This document shows positions 1 to 5,889 of a DNA stretch of 7,431 bases, piece after piece. This DNA is from Nitriliruptoraceae bacterium (GTDB lineage: Bacteria > Actinomycetota > Nitriliruptoria > Nitriliruptorales > Nitriliruptoraceae): contig SKNP01000067.1 of the NCBI GenBank assembly GCA_007120485.1, positions 1 through 7,431 of the forward strand, read 5' to 3'. The stretch's first letter is position 1. The number at the start of each line of letters is the position of its first letter. The position numbers were made by a program, and so were the translations under genes. Below the pieces are notes generated by a model. The model was given only the letters and a program-made list of their open reading frames with translations. It was not told the origin of the DNA and did no database searches.

Positions 1-46
1 CGAGGTGCTCACCGCAGTCCCGACAGGCGTACTCGTACGTCGGCAT
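1..46 (-). CDS. FmdB-family zinc-ribbon protein, N-terminus only (partial)
   Basis: The minus strand reads MPTYEYACRDCGEHL from an ATG at 46-44, and the gene then runs off the left edge of the window. The MPTYEY opening followed by CxxC (Cys8, Cys11) is the signature start of FmdB-type zinc-ribbon proteins. A GAGGAG ribosome-binding site lies 7 nt upstream of the ATG (59-54, minus), which settles the start. Family knowledge: despite the name 'regulatory protein', the mycobacterial member next to the cyclo-ligase gene (Rv0991c) has been described as the redox-regulated chaperone Ruc, with a zinc ribbon and a disordered tail. The same neighbourhood here makes a Ruc-like role possible, but the second Cys pair and the tail are outside the window, so this is inference. 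The gene is divergent from the propeller gene. The overlapping ATG at 50 gives only a short out-of-frame peptide. Confidence 0.85.
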   Translation of the reverse strand, partial: MPTYEYACRDCGEHL

Positions 47-190
47 CCATCCGCTCCTCGACGGGCGGACCCCATCGCGGCCGTCGAACCCGGCCGGGCA
101 GCGATCCGCGAACCACCTTGATGCGATCCCGACCACCCGGAGGCTCGCTCACGGGCTCGGCCAGCGTCCGGACACGATGCCGGACCTCTA

Positions 191-211
191 GCACTCGAGA
201 TCATCGAGTGC
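191..211. promoter_or_regulatory. Perfect inverted repeat, possible operator
   Basis: The arms GCACTCGA (191-198) and TCGAGTGC (204-211) are exact reverse complements separated by five bases. The element lies between the divergent fmdB-like gene and the propeller gene, in DNA whose third-codon-position composition does not look coding. It could be a binding site for a dimeric regulator or an RNA hairpin in a leader. It does not match the actinobacterial LexA box. No clear -10/-35 pair was found beside it. Confidence 0.45.
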
Positions 212-321
212 GAATAGTGCCGTGGGGAGCGGGCGAGCGCAACCCTGTGGACGTGCTGGGCACATCGTGGCGGCCATCCGCCTGGGAGGAGCGGACCCAG
301 GGGGTCGGCCGACATGGTGCG

Positions 322-2097
322 TTGCGCCGGTGTCGTCACGCCGCCAGGCCTGCTTCCCTGCCGCAGGGATCGGTAGGGAGAAGACCGCTGCCCTCACGCG
401 CCTGCCCGGGCTGTGGGGCTCGCCCGGGGCGAGCCTCAGCTCGCTGGTGCAACCGGTGCGGTGCGGCGCTGGGGGCACCGGAGTCGGCCACGAGGTCAGG
501 TCGGGCGCCTGCGGCGGGCTCGAGGCGAGCCCGGTGGGCCGTCCTCGTGGTGGGGCTCGTGGTTGGCGCCGGGCTCGTCGTGGGCTGGCCGGCGACGACC
601 CCGGGCGCGGACGAACCTCAGGAGCGGGACGAACGGGACGACGAGGTGACGCTGCCGGACGCCGAGGCGTCCGGTGACGTGTCCGACGACGCGGACGATC
701 CGACGAGCGGGACGGACCCTGACGCTGCCCGTGCGTTCGGCTGCCAGCCGACCGGGTGTGAGCGGTGGCGGATCGACGAGGACGGGTTCGGCCACCGTCA
801 CGTCGACGAGGACGCGCTCGTCTACGTCAGCGACGAGGCGTTCAGGATCCTCGACCTGGACGCTGCCGACCTGCGGTTCGCCGGGCAGATCCCCCTCCCC
901 GAGGGGATCGACCCATCGGATCCACCGCAGGCGGTGCAGCGGCTCGGGGGACTGCTGGTCCTGGCCTACGGTGATCAGCTCGTGGCCATCGAGCTGCTGT
1001 CCAACCGTCGCGCCTGGTGGGTCGACCTCGATGGCTCGGACGCTCGCGGGTTGCATCGTCACGAGGACGGCATCCTCGCGATCGGGTCAGGGGAGGGCTC
1101 GCCCGTCCAGGACGCGGACGTCGGTGAGCGTGACGACGTCGGCGATCCGCCGACCCACGTCACGACCATCCTGACATCGATCTCGTCCGATGGCCGCGTG
1201 CGTTGGCAACACGAGACCGAGGCGGTGCCGGTGCTCACGCCGGACCCGGCCGGCGCCGACGGGGCGCGACGGCTGGACCCGCTGGTCACCGCCGACGATG
1301 ACGTGCTGACCAGCATCTCGCTGTCCGACGGGCAGCCGAGATGGCAGCGGGGGCTGGCGCCGGACGAGCGCGTCGTCGGTGGGTCGCCGCTGGCGGTGGT
1401 GGATGATGTGGCGGGGTACGCCGAGGTGCTCGACGTGGACACCGGTGCGTCGCAACGGCGGTTGCGCCACGACCAGATCCGGGCGGTGGAGGAACTCGGA
1501 CCGTGGTGGCAGGTCATCACCGATGAGGCGATCCACGTCCACGAACGGGCCTCGGGCCGCGAGCTGTTCCGCCGCGACCTCTCCGACGGCATCGACCCGG
1601 GACACCCGGCCACCGCCGAGGTCATCGAGGACGGTGAGGTCGAGCGGGTCGCCGTCGCCTGGCGCCGCAGCGGGCGTGGAGCCGGGCCGAGGATCGAGAT
1701 CCTCGATCCCGACGCGGCGTCGCGCGGCACGGTCGACATCGACCTGCCGGCGGCGGCCGATCGCATCCAGCCGGGGATGGTCCAACTCGCGGCGCTCGAC
1801 GCCGGCCGGCTGCAGGTCGTGGTCGAAGGTGGCCGCTCGGTCACCGAGATCGACGTGTCGCGGATCGAGGTCGTGCGCTCCGCCAGCCGGACGGTCCCGT
1901 CGGATGCGGACGTGATGATCTTCGGCGGCGTCTCGGCCATCGATGACGGGGACGGGTTGCTGGTGCTGGGCGCGGGCGGGGAGGTGCAGGTGCATGGACG
2001 TGCACCGATGCTCGCGCACCGCGAGCCGCTGCTCGTGAGCGACGGCACGGAGCTGCTCCGCATCGATGAGGCCGCGCTGGAGGGACGCGCACGGTGA
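322..2097 (+). CDS. Membrane protein: cytoplasmic zinc ribbon, one TM helix, extracytoplasmic PQQ-like beta-propeller
   Basis: I do not recognise a named family. Counting from TTG 322, a CxxC-x11-CxxC zinc ribbon (Cys28, 31, 43, 46; CPGC...CNRC) is followed by a basic SRRAR stretch and one hydrophobic helix (about residues 72-89). Then come an Asp/Glu-rich linker (about 95-135), a Cys pair (CQPTGC) and roughly 400 residues of beta-propeller-like repeats. The repeats carry recurring G-x-W strands (RAWWVDL, RVRWQHE, QPRWQRG, GRELFRRDL), as in quinoprotein/PQQ-like repeat proteins. The positive-inside rule puts the ribbon in the cytoplasm and the propeller outside. No catalytic residues were identified, so scaffolding, sensing or envelope assembly are all open. 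The frame is open from 118, but codons before about 390 have poor GC3, so a late start is likely. TTG 322 is a compromise; GTG 253, GTG 247 or a non-standard CTG 388 are alternatives. Positions 47-321 hold only the inverted repeat at 191-211. Confidence 0.75.
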   Translation: MRRCRHAARPASLPQGSVGRRPLPSRACPGCGARPGRASARWCNRCGAALGAPESATRSGRAPAAGSRRARWAVLVVGLVVGAGLVVGWPATTPGADEPQERDERDDEVTLPDAEASGDVSDDADDPTSGTDPDAARAFGCQPTGCERWRIDEDGFGHRHVDEDALVYVSDEAFRILDLDAADLRFAGQIPLPEGIDPSDPPQAVQRLGGLLVLAYGDQLVAIELLSNRRAWWVDLDGSDARGLHRHEDGILAIGSGEGSPVQDADVGERDDVGDPPTHVTTILTSISSDGRVRWQHETEAVPVLTPDPAGADGARRLDPLVTADDDVLTSISLSDGQPRWQRGLAPDERVVGGSPLAVVDDVAGYAEVLDVDTGASQRRLRHDQIRAVEELGPWWQVITDEAIHVHERASGRELFRRDLSDGIDPGHPATAEVIEDGEVERVAVAWRRSGRGAGPRIEILDPDAASRGTVDIDLPAAADRIQPGMVQLAALDAGRLQVVVEGGRSVTEIDVSRIEVVRSASRTVPSDADVMIFGGVSAIDDGDGLLVLGAGGEVQVHGRAPMLAHREPLLVSDGTELLRIDEAALEGRAR

Positions 2098-2133
2098 TCG
2101 GCGCCCGATGGGGTGCGTCGTCGAGCGCCGCCG

Positions 2134-2158
2134 ACGTGCTCGGGCTCAGCCAGCACGT
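2134..2158. terminator. Hairpin between convergent genes, candidate bidirectional terminator
   Basis: ACGTGCT (2134-2140) pairs perfectly with AGCACGT (2152-2158). Inside the loop, GGC/GCC can add three more pairs around TCA. The hairpin lies between the propeller stop (2095-2097) and the cyclo-ligase coding end, overlapping the cyclo-ligase stop codon (2148-2146). It has no T-tract on either side, which is common for GC-rich actinobacterial terminators but weakens the call. Confidence 0.45.
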
Positions 2159-2721
2159 GCCTGCGACCGGTGGACCCGCTGCTCGGTGACGATCAGGTCG
2201 ACCGGCGCGTCGTGGTCCTCTCGCGGCACGGCGGGGACGACCTGACAGCTGAACGCCATCCCGATGCGCGCACAGGACGCCGGCAGCCGCGCCAGGAGCC
2301 GGTCGTAGTGGCCTCCGCCGTGCCCCAGACGGCCGCCGTGGGGGTCGAAGGCGACGCCAGGGATCAGCGCGACGTCCACCACCTCGACGTCGATCGATGG
2401 GCCGACAGGTTCGCGGATGCCGCGGTAGCCGAGCTCCAGCGTCCGCAGGTCCGACGCGGCGACCAGGTCGAGCTCCGGCCCTCGCACCCGGGGGAACAGC
2501 GTCCGAGCCCCTCGTGCCGCCAGGGGTCCGACCGCGCTGGCGACGTCCAGTTCGTCGCGGGTCGCGGCGAAGAGCAGCACCGTGCCGGCCCCGGTCAGCT
2601 CGGGCAGCCGCAGCAGCCGGGTGACCGCCTGGGAGGACGCCTCGGCGCGTTCGCTGGAGGACAGCTGTCGCCGGGCGGCCAACGCCGCCGACCGCAGTGC
2701 CTGCTTGGGGTCCTCTGCCAC
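2146..2721 (-). CDS. 5-formyltetrahydrofolate cyclo-ligase (methenyl-THF synthetase)
   Basis: This 191-residue cytoplasmic enzyme converts 5-formyl-THF to 5,10-methenyl-THF using ATP, returning a folate storage and by-product form to one-carbon metabolism. The C-terminal signature is clear: PGVAFD then RLGHGGGHYDR (residues 121-141), matching the family pattern PGxAFDxxGxRLGxGxGYYDR, with His138 in the place of the first Tyr. It is followed by DAPVDLIVTEQ (171-181). The N-terminal basic region (KQALRSAALAARRQL) and the length suit the family. The start is GTG at 2721-2719 with a GAAGG ribosome-binding site just upstream. The gene is convergent with the propeller gene and divergent from galU. 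The pairing with galU matches Rv0992c/Rv0993 in mycobacteria. Family symbols in use include ygfA and fau1; neither is assigned here. Confidence 0.93.
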   Translation of the reverse strand: MAEDPKQALRSAALAARRQLSSSERAEASSQAVTRLLRLPELTGAGTVLLFAATRDELDVASAVGPLAARGARTLFPRVRGPELDLVAASDLRTLELGYRGIREPVGPSIDVEVVDVALIPGVAFDPHGGRLGHGGGHYDRLLARLPASCARIGMAFSCQVVPAVPREDHDAPVDLIVTEQRVHRSQARAG

Positions 2722-2730
2722 GAGCCAGCC

Positions 2731-2740
2731 TTCGCGCGAA
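2731..2740. promoter_or_regulatory. 10-bp perfect palindrome in the cyclo-ligase leader
   Basis: TTCGCGCGAA is self-complementary and sits 10 bases upstream of the cyclo-ligase GTG, partly overlapping its ribosome-binding site (GAAGG on the minus strand). A protein bound there, or a small hairpin, could affect translation or transcription. Short GC-rich palindromes arise easily at this base composition, so the call is weak. Confidence 0.25.
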
Positions 2741-2750
2741 CGCCACCGGG

Positions 2751-2756
2751 AGGGTA
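2751..2756 (-). promoter_or_regulatory. Candidate -10 element for the cyclo-ligase gene
   Basis: The minus strand reads TACCCT, fitting the TANNNT pattern of actinobacterial -10 elements, about 29 nt upstream of the GTG start. No TTGACA-like -35 is present, because that position is occupied by the first units of the 14-bp tandem array. An extended or activator-dependent promoter would be needed. Confidence 0.3.
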
Positions 2757-2840
2757 GGCCGGTGGCCCCCGGCCGGTGCGCCTCGGCCGGTGCGCCTCGC
2801 CCGGTGGCGCGCGGCTGGTGGCGCGCGGCTGGTGATCCTC
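2757..2840. repeat. Six tandem 14-bp units in a divergent intergenic region
   Basis: Units start at 2757, 2771, 2785, 2799, 2813 and 2827. Their consensus is close to GGCCGGTGGCGCGC. Units 2 and 3 are identical (GGCCGGTGCGCCTC), units 4 and 5 differ at two positions, and unit 6 (GGCTGGTGATCCTC) differs at three positions from units 2 and 3. The array is strictly contiguous with no spacers and lies between the divergent -10 candidates of the cyclo-ligase gene and galU. GGCCGG (2757-2762) can also pair with CCGGCC (2769-2774). It may be a slippage minisatellite or a set of protein sites. The 14-bp period does not match the helical turn. Confidence 0.85.
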
Positions 2841-2881
2841 GAAGCGCCGGGTCGGCCCCGCGGCGGCGGGCCGAGCCCTAG

Positions 2882-2904
2882 TAGTCTCGTCCTCGTCGAA
2901 GGAG
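2882..2904 (+). promoter_or_regulatory. galU -10 candidate and strong ribosome-binding site
   Basis: TAGTCT (2882-2887) fits TANNNT and would give a leader of roughly 18 nt. No good -35 is visible in the very GC-rich stretch upstream. GAAGGAG (2898-2904) is a near-perfect Shine-Dalgarno six bases before the GTG at 2911. It fixes the galU start and is the best ribosome-binding site in the galU-moeA-moaC operon. Confidence 0.5.
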
Positions 2905-2910
2905 CGACCC

Positions 2911-3807
2911 GTGGTCCGCACCGCCGTCCTGCCCGTCGCCGGCCTGGGGACCCGGTTCCTGCCGGTGACCAAGTCGGTCCCGAAGGAGCTGCTCCCGGTC
3001 GTCGATCGCCCCGCGATCCAGTACATCGTGGAGGAGTGCGTCGACAACGGCGTGGACGACGTGCTGTTCGTCACCGCGACCGGCAAGAGCGCCATGGAGG
3101 ATCACTTCGACCGGCGGCTCGACCTCGAGGCCGCGCTCGCCGACAAGGGCAAGGACGCCGAGCTGGCGCTGGTCCGTGATCTCGCCGAGCTGGCGACGAT
3201 CCACAGCGTGCGGCAGGGCGAAGCGCTCGGGCTCGGCCACGCGATCCTCCAGGGGGCCGAGCACGTCGGTCCGGACGGATCGTTCGCGGTCCTACTCGGC
3301 GACGACCTGCTCGAACCGGGGTGCGACTTCCTCGGCCGGATGATCGAGGCGCACGAACGCACCGGCCGGCCGGTGATCGCCCTGATGGAGGTGCCGCAGG
3401 ACCAGGTGCACCTCTACGGCGCCGCGGAGGTGGAGCCGACCGACCGCGACGGCGAGTTCCGCGTCACCTCGATGGTGGAGAAGCCCCCGCCGGGGGAGGA
3501 GCCGTCCAACCTGATCATGGTCGGCCGGTACGTCCTGCCGGGCTCGATCTTCGAGGTCCTGCGTTCGACGCCTCCCGGTCGCGGCGGTGAGATCCAGGTC
3601 ACCGACGCGCTGCAGGCGTGCGCGCAGGAGGAGCCGATCGTCGGGCTCAAGCTGGACGTGCCGCGCTACGACACGGGTGACAAGCTCGGTTACCTCAAGG
3701 CCAACCTGCAGTTCGCCGCCGCGCGGGATGACCTCGGTCCGGAGTTGCTGGCGTGGCTGCGGGACTGGCTCGGCGAGGACGCCGCTGTCGGCGCGGACCC
3801 ACGATGA
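2911..3807 (+). CDS. galU: UTP--glucose-1-phosphate uridylyltransferase
   Basis: GalU makes UDP-glucose from UTP and glucose-1-phosphate in the cytoplasm, feeding cell-envelope glycans, trehalose and glycolipid synthesis. The 298 residues equal the usual length. The nucleotide-binding N-terminus is intact (LPVAGLGTRFLPVTKSVPKE, residues 7-26, then LLPVVDRP), with the catalytic-site Lys in TKSVPKE. Other hallmarks are GHAILQG (109-115), the metal-binding GDD (130-132), VEKP (189-192, sugar-site Glu/Lys), PSNLIMVGRYVLP (198-210), GGEIQVTDALQ and the closing YDTGDKLGYLKAN (253-265). The start is GTG 2911 behind a strong ribosome-binding site. Its stop overlaps the moeA ATG by four bases (ATGA), so the two are translationally coupled. 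It is divergent from the cyclo-ligase gene across the tandem array. Confidence 0.97.
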   Translation: MVRTAVLPVAGLGTRFLPVTKSVPKELLPVVDRPAIQYIVEECVDNGVDDVLFVTATGKSAMEDHFDRRLDLEAALADKGKDAELALVRDLAELATIHSVRQGEALGLGHAILQGAEHVGPDGSFAVLLGDDLLEPGCDFLGRMIEAHERTGRPVIALMEVPQDQVHLYGAAEVEPTDRDGEFRVTSMVEKPPPGEEPSNLIMVGRYVLPGSIFEVLRSTPPGRGGEIQVTDALQACAQEEPIVGLKLDVPRYDTGDKLGYLKANLQFAAARDDLGPELLAWLRDWLGEDAAVGADPR

Positions 3808-5063
3808 GCCGCTTCGTCGGTCAGGGTCGCGAGGAGGTCACGACCGCGGACGAACTGACGTCGGTCGACGATCACCTCGCCGCGATCCTCGCGCAGCTCC
3901 CGGACCCCGACCCGATCGAGTTGCGTCTCGCGGACGCGCTCGGGCTGGTCATCGGCGACGACATCGTCAGCGACGTCGAGGTCCCCTCGTTCCCCAACTC
4001 CGCCATGGACGGCTACGCGGTCCACGCCAGTGACCTCGCCGAGGCACGGCTCCACGAGCCGGTGACGTTGCCGGTCACCGGGGAGATCGCGGCGGGTGCC
4101 GAGCACCTCCCAGACGTCGCCCCCGGCACCTGCGTGCGCATCATGACGGGCGCGCCGATGCCACCGGGTGCGGACGCGGTCGCTGCCGTGGAGACCACGT
4201 CGACCACCGCTGAGGGCGTCGCGTTCCACCGGCCCAGCGAACCGGGGAAGCACGTCCGCGGCCCCGGCGAGGACCTCCATCCCGGCCAGCCGTTGGTCGC
4301 CGCCGGTCGCCGGCTCAGCCCCGCCGACGTCGGGCTGCTCGCCGTCGCCGGCGTCACCCGGGTGACCTGTATCCCACAACCGCGCGTCGTGGTCCTGTCC
4401 ACCGGCGACGAACTGGTGCCCGCCGCCCACACGCCGGGCCCCGGACAGATCCGTGACGCCAACGGTCCGATGCTGGCCGCGCTGGTGCGAGCGACCGGTG
4501 CCGTACCGTTCAGCGCCGGCATCATCCGCGATGACCGCAAGGCGTTGATGTACGCCTTCGACACCAACCTCGGTCATGCGGACCTGATCATCTGCACCGG
4601 CGGTGCCAGCGCCGGGACCCGTGACCTGATCCCGGAGGTCATCGGCTCGCTCGGCACGGTGGAGACCGCCAAGGTCGCGATGAAGCCGGGGATGCCGCAG
4701 ATCCGGGGACGGATCGCCGGCTGCCCGGTGCTCGGGTTGCCGGGCAACCCGGTGTCGGCGTTCGTGTCCTTCGAGGTGTTCGCTCGGCCCGCGATCCGCA
4801 AGCTCCAGGGCCGTCGCGACGTCAAGCGCCCGACGGTGCAGGCCCGCCTGACCGAGCCGATCACCGCACCGCCCGACAAGCGCGGCTACACGCGGGTCCG
4901 CATGTCCCGGGAGGGTGGCAGCTGGGTCGCGACCCCGACCGGTCACCAGGGTTCCCACGTCATCACCTCGATCGCGTTGGCTGACGGGCTGGCGCTGGTC
5001 CCCGAGCACGTCACCGAGGTCCCGGCCGGCGACACCGTCAACGTGTCGCTGCTGGTGGAGTGA
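3804..5063 (+). CDS. moeA: Molybdopterin molybdenumtransferase MoeA (possible Glp-type gephyrin-like protein)
   Basis: MoeA inserts molybdate into adenylylated molybdopterin, the last general step of Moco synthesis. At 419 residues it has the full gephyrin-E/MoeA layout. The motifs seen are SAMDGYAV (66-73, with the catalytic-site Asp69), RIMTGAPMPPGADAV (112-126), GPGEDLHPGQ (153-162), STGDEL (199-204), GQIRDANGPML (214-224), TGGASAGTRD (265-274), MKPGMPQ (293-299) and GLPGNPVSAFVSFEVF (311-326). The C-terminal domain IV runs from about 340. ATG 3804 overlaps the galU stop; upstream in-frame codons lie inside galU, and there is no strong Shine-Dalgarno, so coupled translation is likely. In Corynebacterium the homologue at this locus has been reported as Glp, an FtsZ-binding division protein. 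The GlpR-like gene two genes downstream makes that role possible here. Because moaC is adjacent and the active-site motifs are intact, an enzymatic role is also likely. Confidence 0.95.
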   Translation: MSRFVGQGREEVTTADELTSVDDHLAAILAQLPDPDPIELRLADALGLVIGDDIVSDVEVPSFPNSAMDGYAVHASDLAEARLHEPVTLPVTGEIAAGAEHLPDVAPGTCVRIMTGAPMPPGADAVAAVETTSTTAEGVAFHRPSEPGKHVRGPGEDLHPGQPLVAAGRRLSPADVGLLAVAGVTRVTCIPQPRVVVLSTGDELVPAAHTPGPGQIRDANGPMLAALVRATGAVPFSAGIIRDDRKALMYAFDTNLGHADLIICTGGASAGTRDLIPEVIGSLGTVETAKVAMKPGMPQIRGRIAGCPVLGLPGNPVSAFVSFEVFARPAIRKLQGRRDVKRPTVQARLTEPITAPPDKRGYTRVRMSREGGSWVATPTGHQGSHVITSIALADGLALVPEHVTEVPAGDTVNVSLLVE

Positions 5064-5070
5064 GCCGCCG

Positions 5071-5676
5071 ATGACCCAGCCGCCGCAACGTCCCGACGAG
5101 GTCGTCGGTTCGTCACCCCCCGACGAGGCTGCCGGCTCGTCGTCCCCCGACGCCGCCGAGCCGCGATCCGGCGGTGCCGATGCGGGCGGGCTCACCCACC
5201 TCGACGGCCGTGGGCAGGCCCGGATGGTCGACGTCGGCGACAAGGACGTCACCGCCCGGACCGCGGTCGCTGCGTGCCGGGTGGTGATGGCGCCGGCCAC
5301 CGCCGCACGGTTGGCCGACGGCGACCTGCCCAAGGGCGATGCGCTGCCGGTGGTCCGGCTCGCCGGCATCCAGGCGGCCAAACGCACCTTCGAACTGATC
5401 CCGCTGTGCCACCACGTCGCGTTGACCAGCGTGGACGTCGAGGTGGAGATCGACACGGCCAGCGGGGTCGCTGCGCTCACCGCGACCGCGACGGCCGCGG
5501 ACCGCACGGGCGTGGAGATGGAGGCGCTGACGGCCGCCAGCGTCGCGGCGCTGGCCCTCTACGACCTCGTGAAGGCCGTGCAGAAGGACGTCCGTATCAC
5601 CGACCTGCGGTTGGTCCGTAAGACCGGGGGCCGGTCGGGCGACCTGGACCTCCCCGACCCGGACCCCTCGGGGTAG
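5071..5676 (+). CDS. moaC: Cyclic pyranopterin monophosphate synthase MoaC
   Basis: MoaC works with MoaA to turn a GTP-derived intermediate into cyclic pyranopterin monophosphate, the first stable Moco intermediate. The 201-residue product has a complete catalytic domain from about residue 40: LTHLDGRGQARMVDVGDK (41-58), KGDALPVVRLAGIQAAKRT (88-106), LIPLCHH (109-115), TGVEMEALTAASVAALALYD (146-165) and KAVQKD (168-173), ending KTGGRSGD (184-191). By alignment to E. coli MoaC the catalytic Asp and Lys are Asp165 and Lys168, and the conserved His is His114. The usual PLCHP reads PLCHH here. About 40 N-terminal residues are an extra Pro/Ser/Asp/Glu-rich tail with a 9-residue repeat. ATG 5071 lies 7 nt after the moeA stop, and GGTGGAG inside the moeA end serves as ribosome-binding site. 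No later in-frame start precedes the domain. Confidence 0.95.
   Translation: MTQPPQRPDEVVGSSPPDEAAGSSSPDAAEPRSGGADAGGLTHLDGRGQARMVDVGDKDVTARTAVAACRVVMAPATAARLADGDLPKGDALPVVRLAGIQAAKRTFELIPLCHHVALTSVDVEVEIDTASGVAALTATATAADRTGVEMEALTAASVAALALYDLVKAVQKDVRITDLRLVRKTGGRSGDLDLPDPDPSG
5092..5157 (+). repeat. 27-bp tandem repeat coding the MoaC N-terminal tail
   Basis: Units begin at 5092, 5119 and 5146, each opening CCCGACG, with the third incomplete. The protein reads PDEVVGSSP, PDEAAGSSS, PDAAEP. The 27-bp period keeps the frame, so copy-number change would lengthen or shorten a disordered tail without touching the enzyme domain. Confidence 0.75.
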
Positions 5677-5681
5677 GGTCG
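5655..5681 (+). terminator. Hairpin over the moaC stop codon, candidate operon terminator
   Basis: CGACCC (5655-5660) pairs with GGGTCG (5676-5681). Inside it ACCC (5663-5666) pairs with GGGT (5671-5674) around a CTCG loop, leaving a small interior bulge. The moaC TAG (5674-5676) is within the structure. There is no T-tract. Its position at the end of galU-moeA-moaC favours a terminator or 3'-end stabiliser. Confidence 0.5.
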
Positions 5682-5732
5682 CCGCTGCGAGGGACGCGTC
5701 CGTTCACCGCCGACGCGGAACCGGTCCGTCAA

Positions 5733-5749
5733 CGTCGCTCCACGCGACG
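5733..5749. other. Small hairpin in the moaC-glpR spacer
   Basis: CGTCGC (5733-5738) and GCGACG (5744-5749) form a perfect 6-bp inverted repeat with a five-base loop. It is a second possible transcription-end structure about 50 bp after the first, or an operator. Apart from this and the weak promoter at 5804-5832, I see nothing in the 213-bp spacer 5677-5889. Confidence 0.3.
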
Positions 5750-5803
5750 GCGGGCGGGGCCCACACGAGGCGGTGTGTGCGACGTGGTGACGGTACGAGG
5801 TGC

Positions 5804-5832
5804 TTCGTGCACTCACGGTGCGGTGTTACCGT
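5804..5832 (+). promoter_or_regulatory. Weak promoter candidate for the glpR-translin unit
   Basis: TACCGT (5827-5832) fits the TANNNT -10 pattern. Seventeen bases upstream, TTCGTG (5804-5809) shares only its TT with a -35 consensus. It would give a leader of about 50 nt before GTG 5890. The 213-bp gap and the hairpins after moaC argue that this unit needs its own promoter, but the match is poor. Confidence 0.25.
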
Positions 5833-5889
5833 CCGGCTGCCGGATGCTCGTCGAGCGTCATCAGCCGGAGGCGACGCCACGGTGGAACG

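Noticed and set aside
191..211. LexA/SOS box
   Set aside because: The arms end in TCGAGTGC and lack the TCGAAC...GTTCGA pattern of actinobacterial LexA sites.
1059..2156. Long minus-strand frames opposite the propeller gene
   Set aside because: The translation is Ser/Arg/Pro/Thr-rich without domains, mirroring the plus-strand codon bias. The plus frame shows a ribbon, a membrane helix and propeller repeats.
2113..2757. Plus-strand frame opposite the cyclo-ligase gene
   Set aside because: The minus strand encodes the full cyclo-ligase signature. The plus frame is Arg/Gln/Gly-rich and has no motif.
2757..2840. CRISPR array
   Set aside because: The 14-bp units are back to back without spacers and no cas genes are near. 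The same reasoning excludes the 40-bp repeat at 7181.
3690..5507. Very long open frame on the minus strand across galU, moeA and moaC
   Set aside because: It is an artefact of high GC3 in the genes opposite. Its composition is low-complexity, no family is recognisable, and the plus-strand genes have intact catalytic motifs.
5677..5889. Riboswitch (Moco or other) before the glpR-like gene
   Set aside because: Only two small simple hairpins are visible. I could not match a conserved riboswitch core, and the downstream genes are not Moco synthesis genes.
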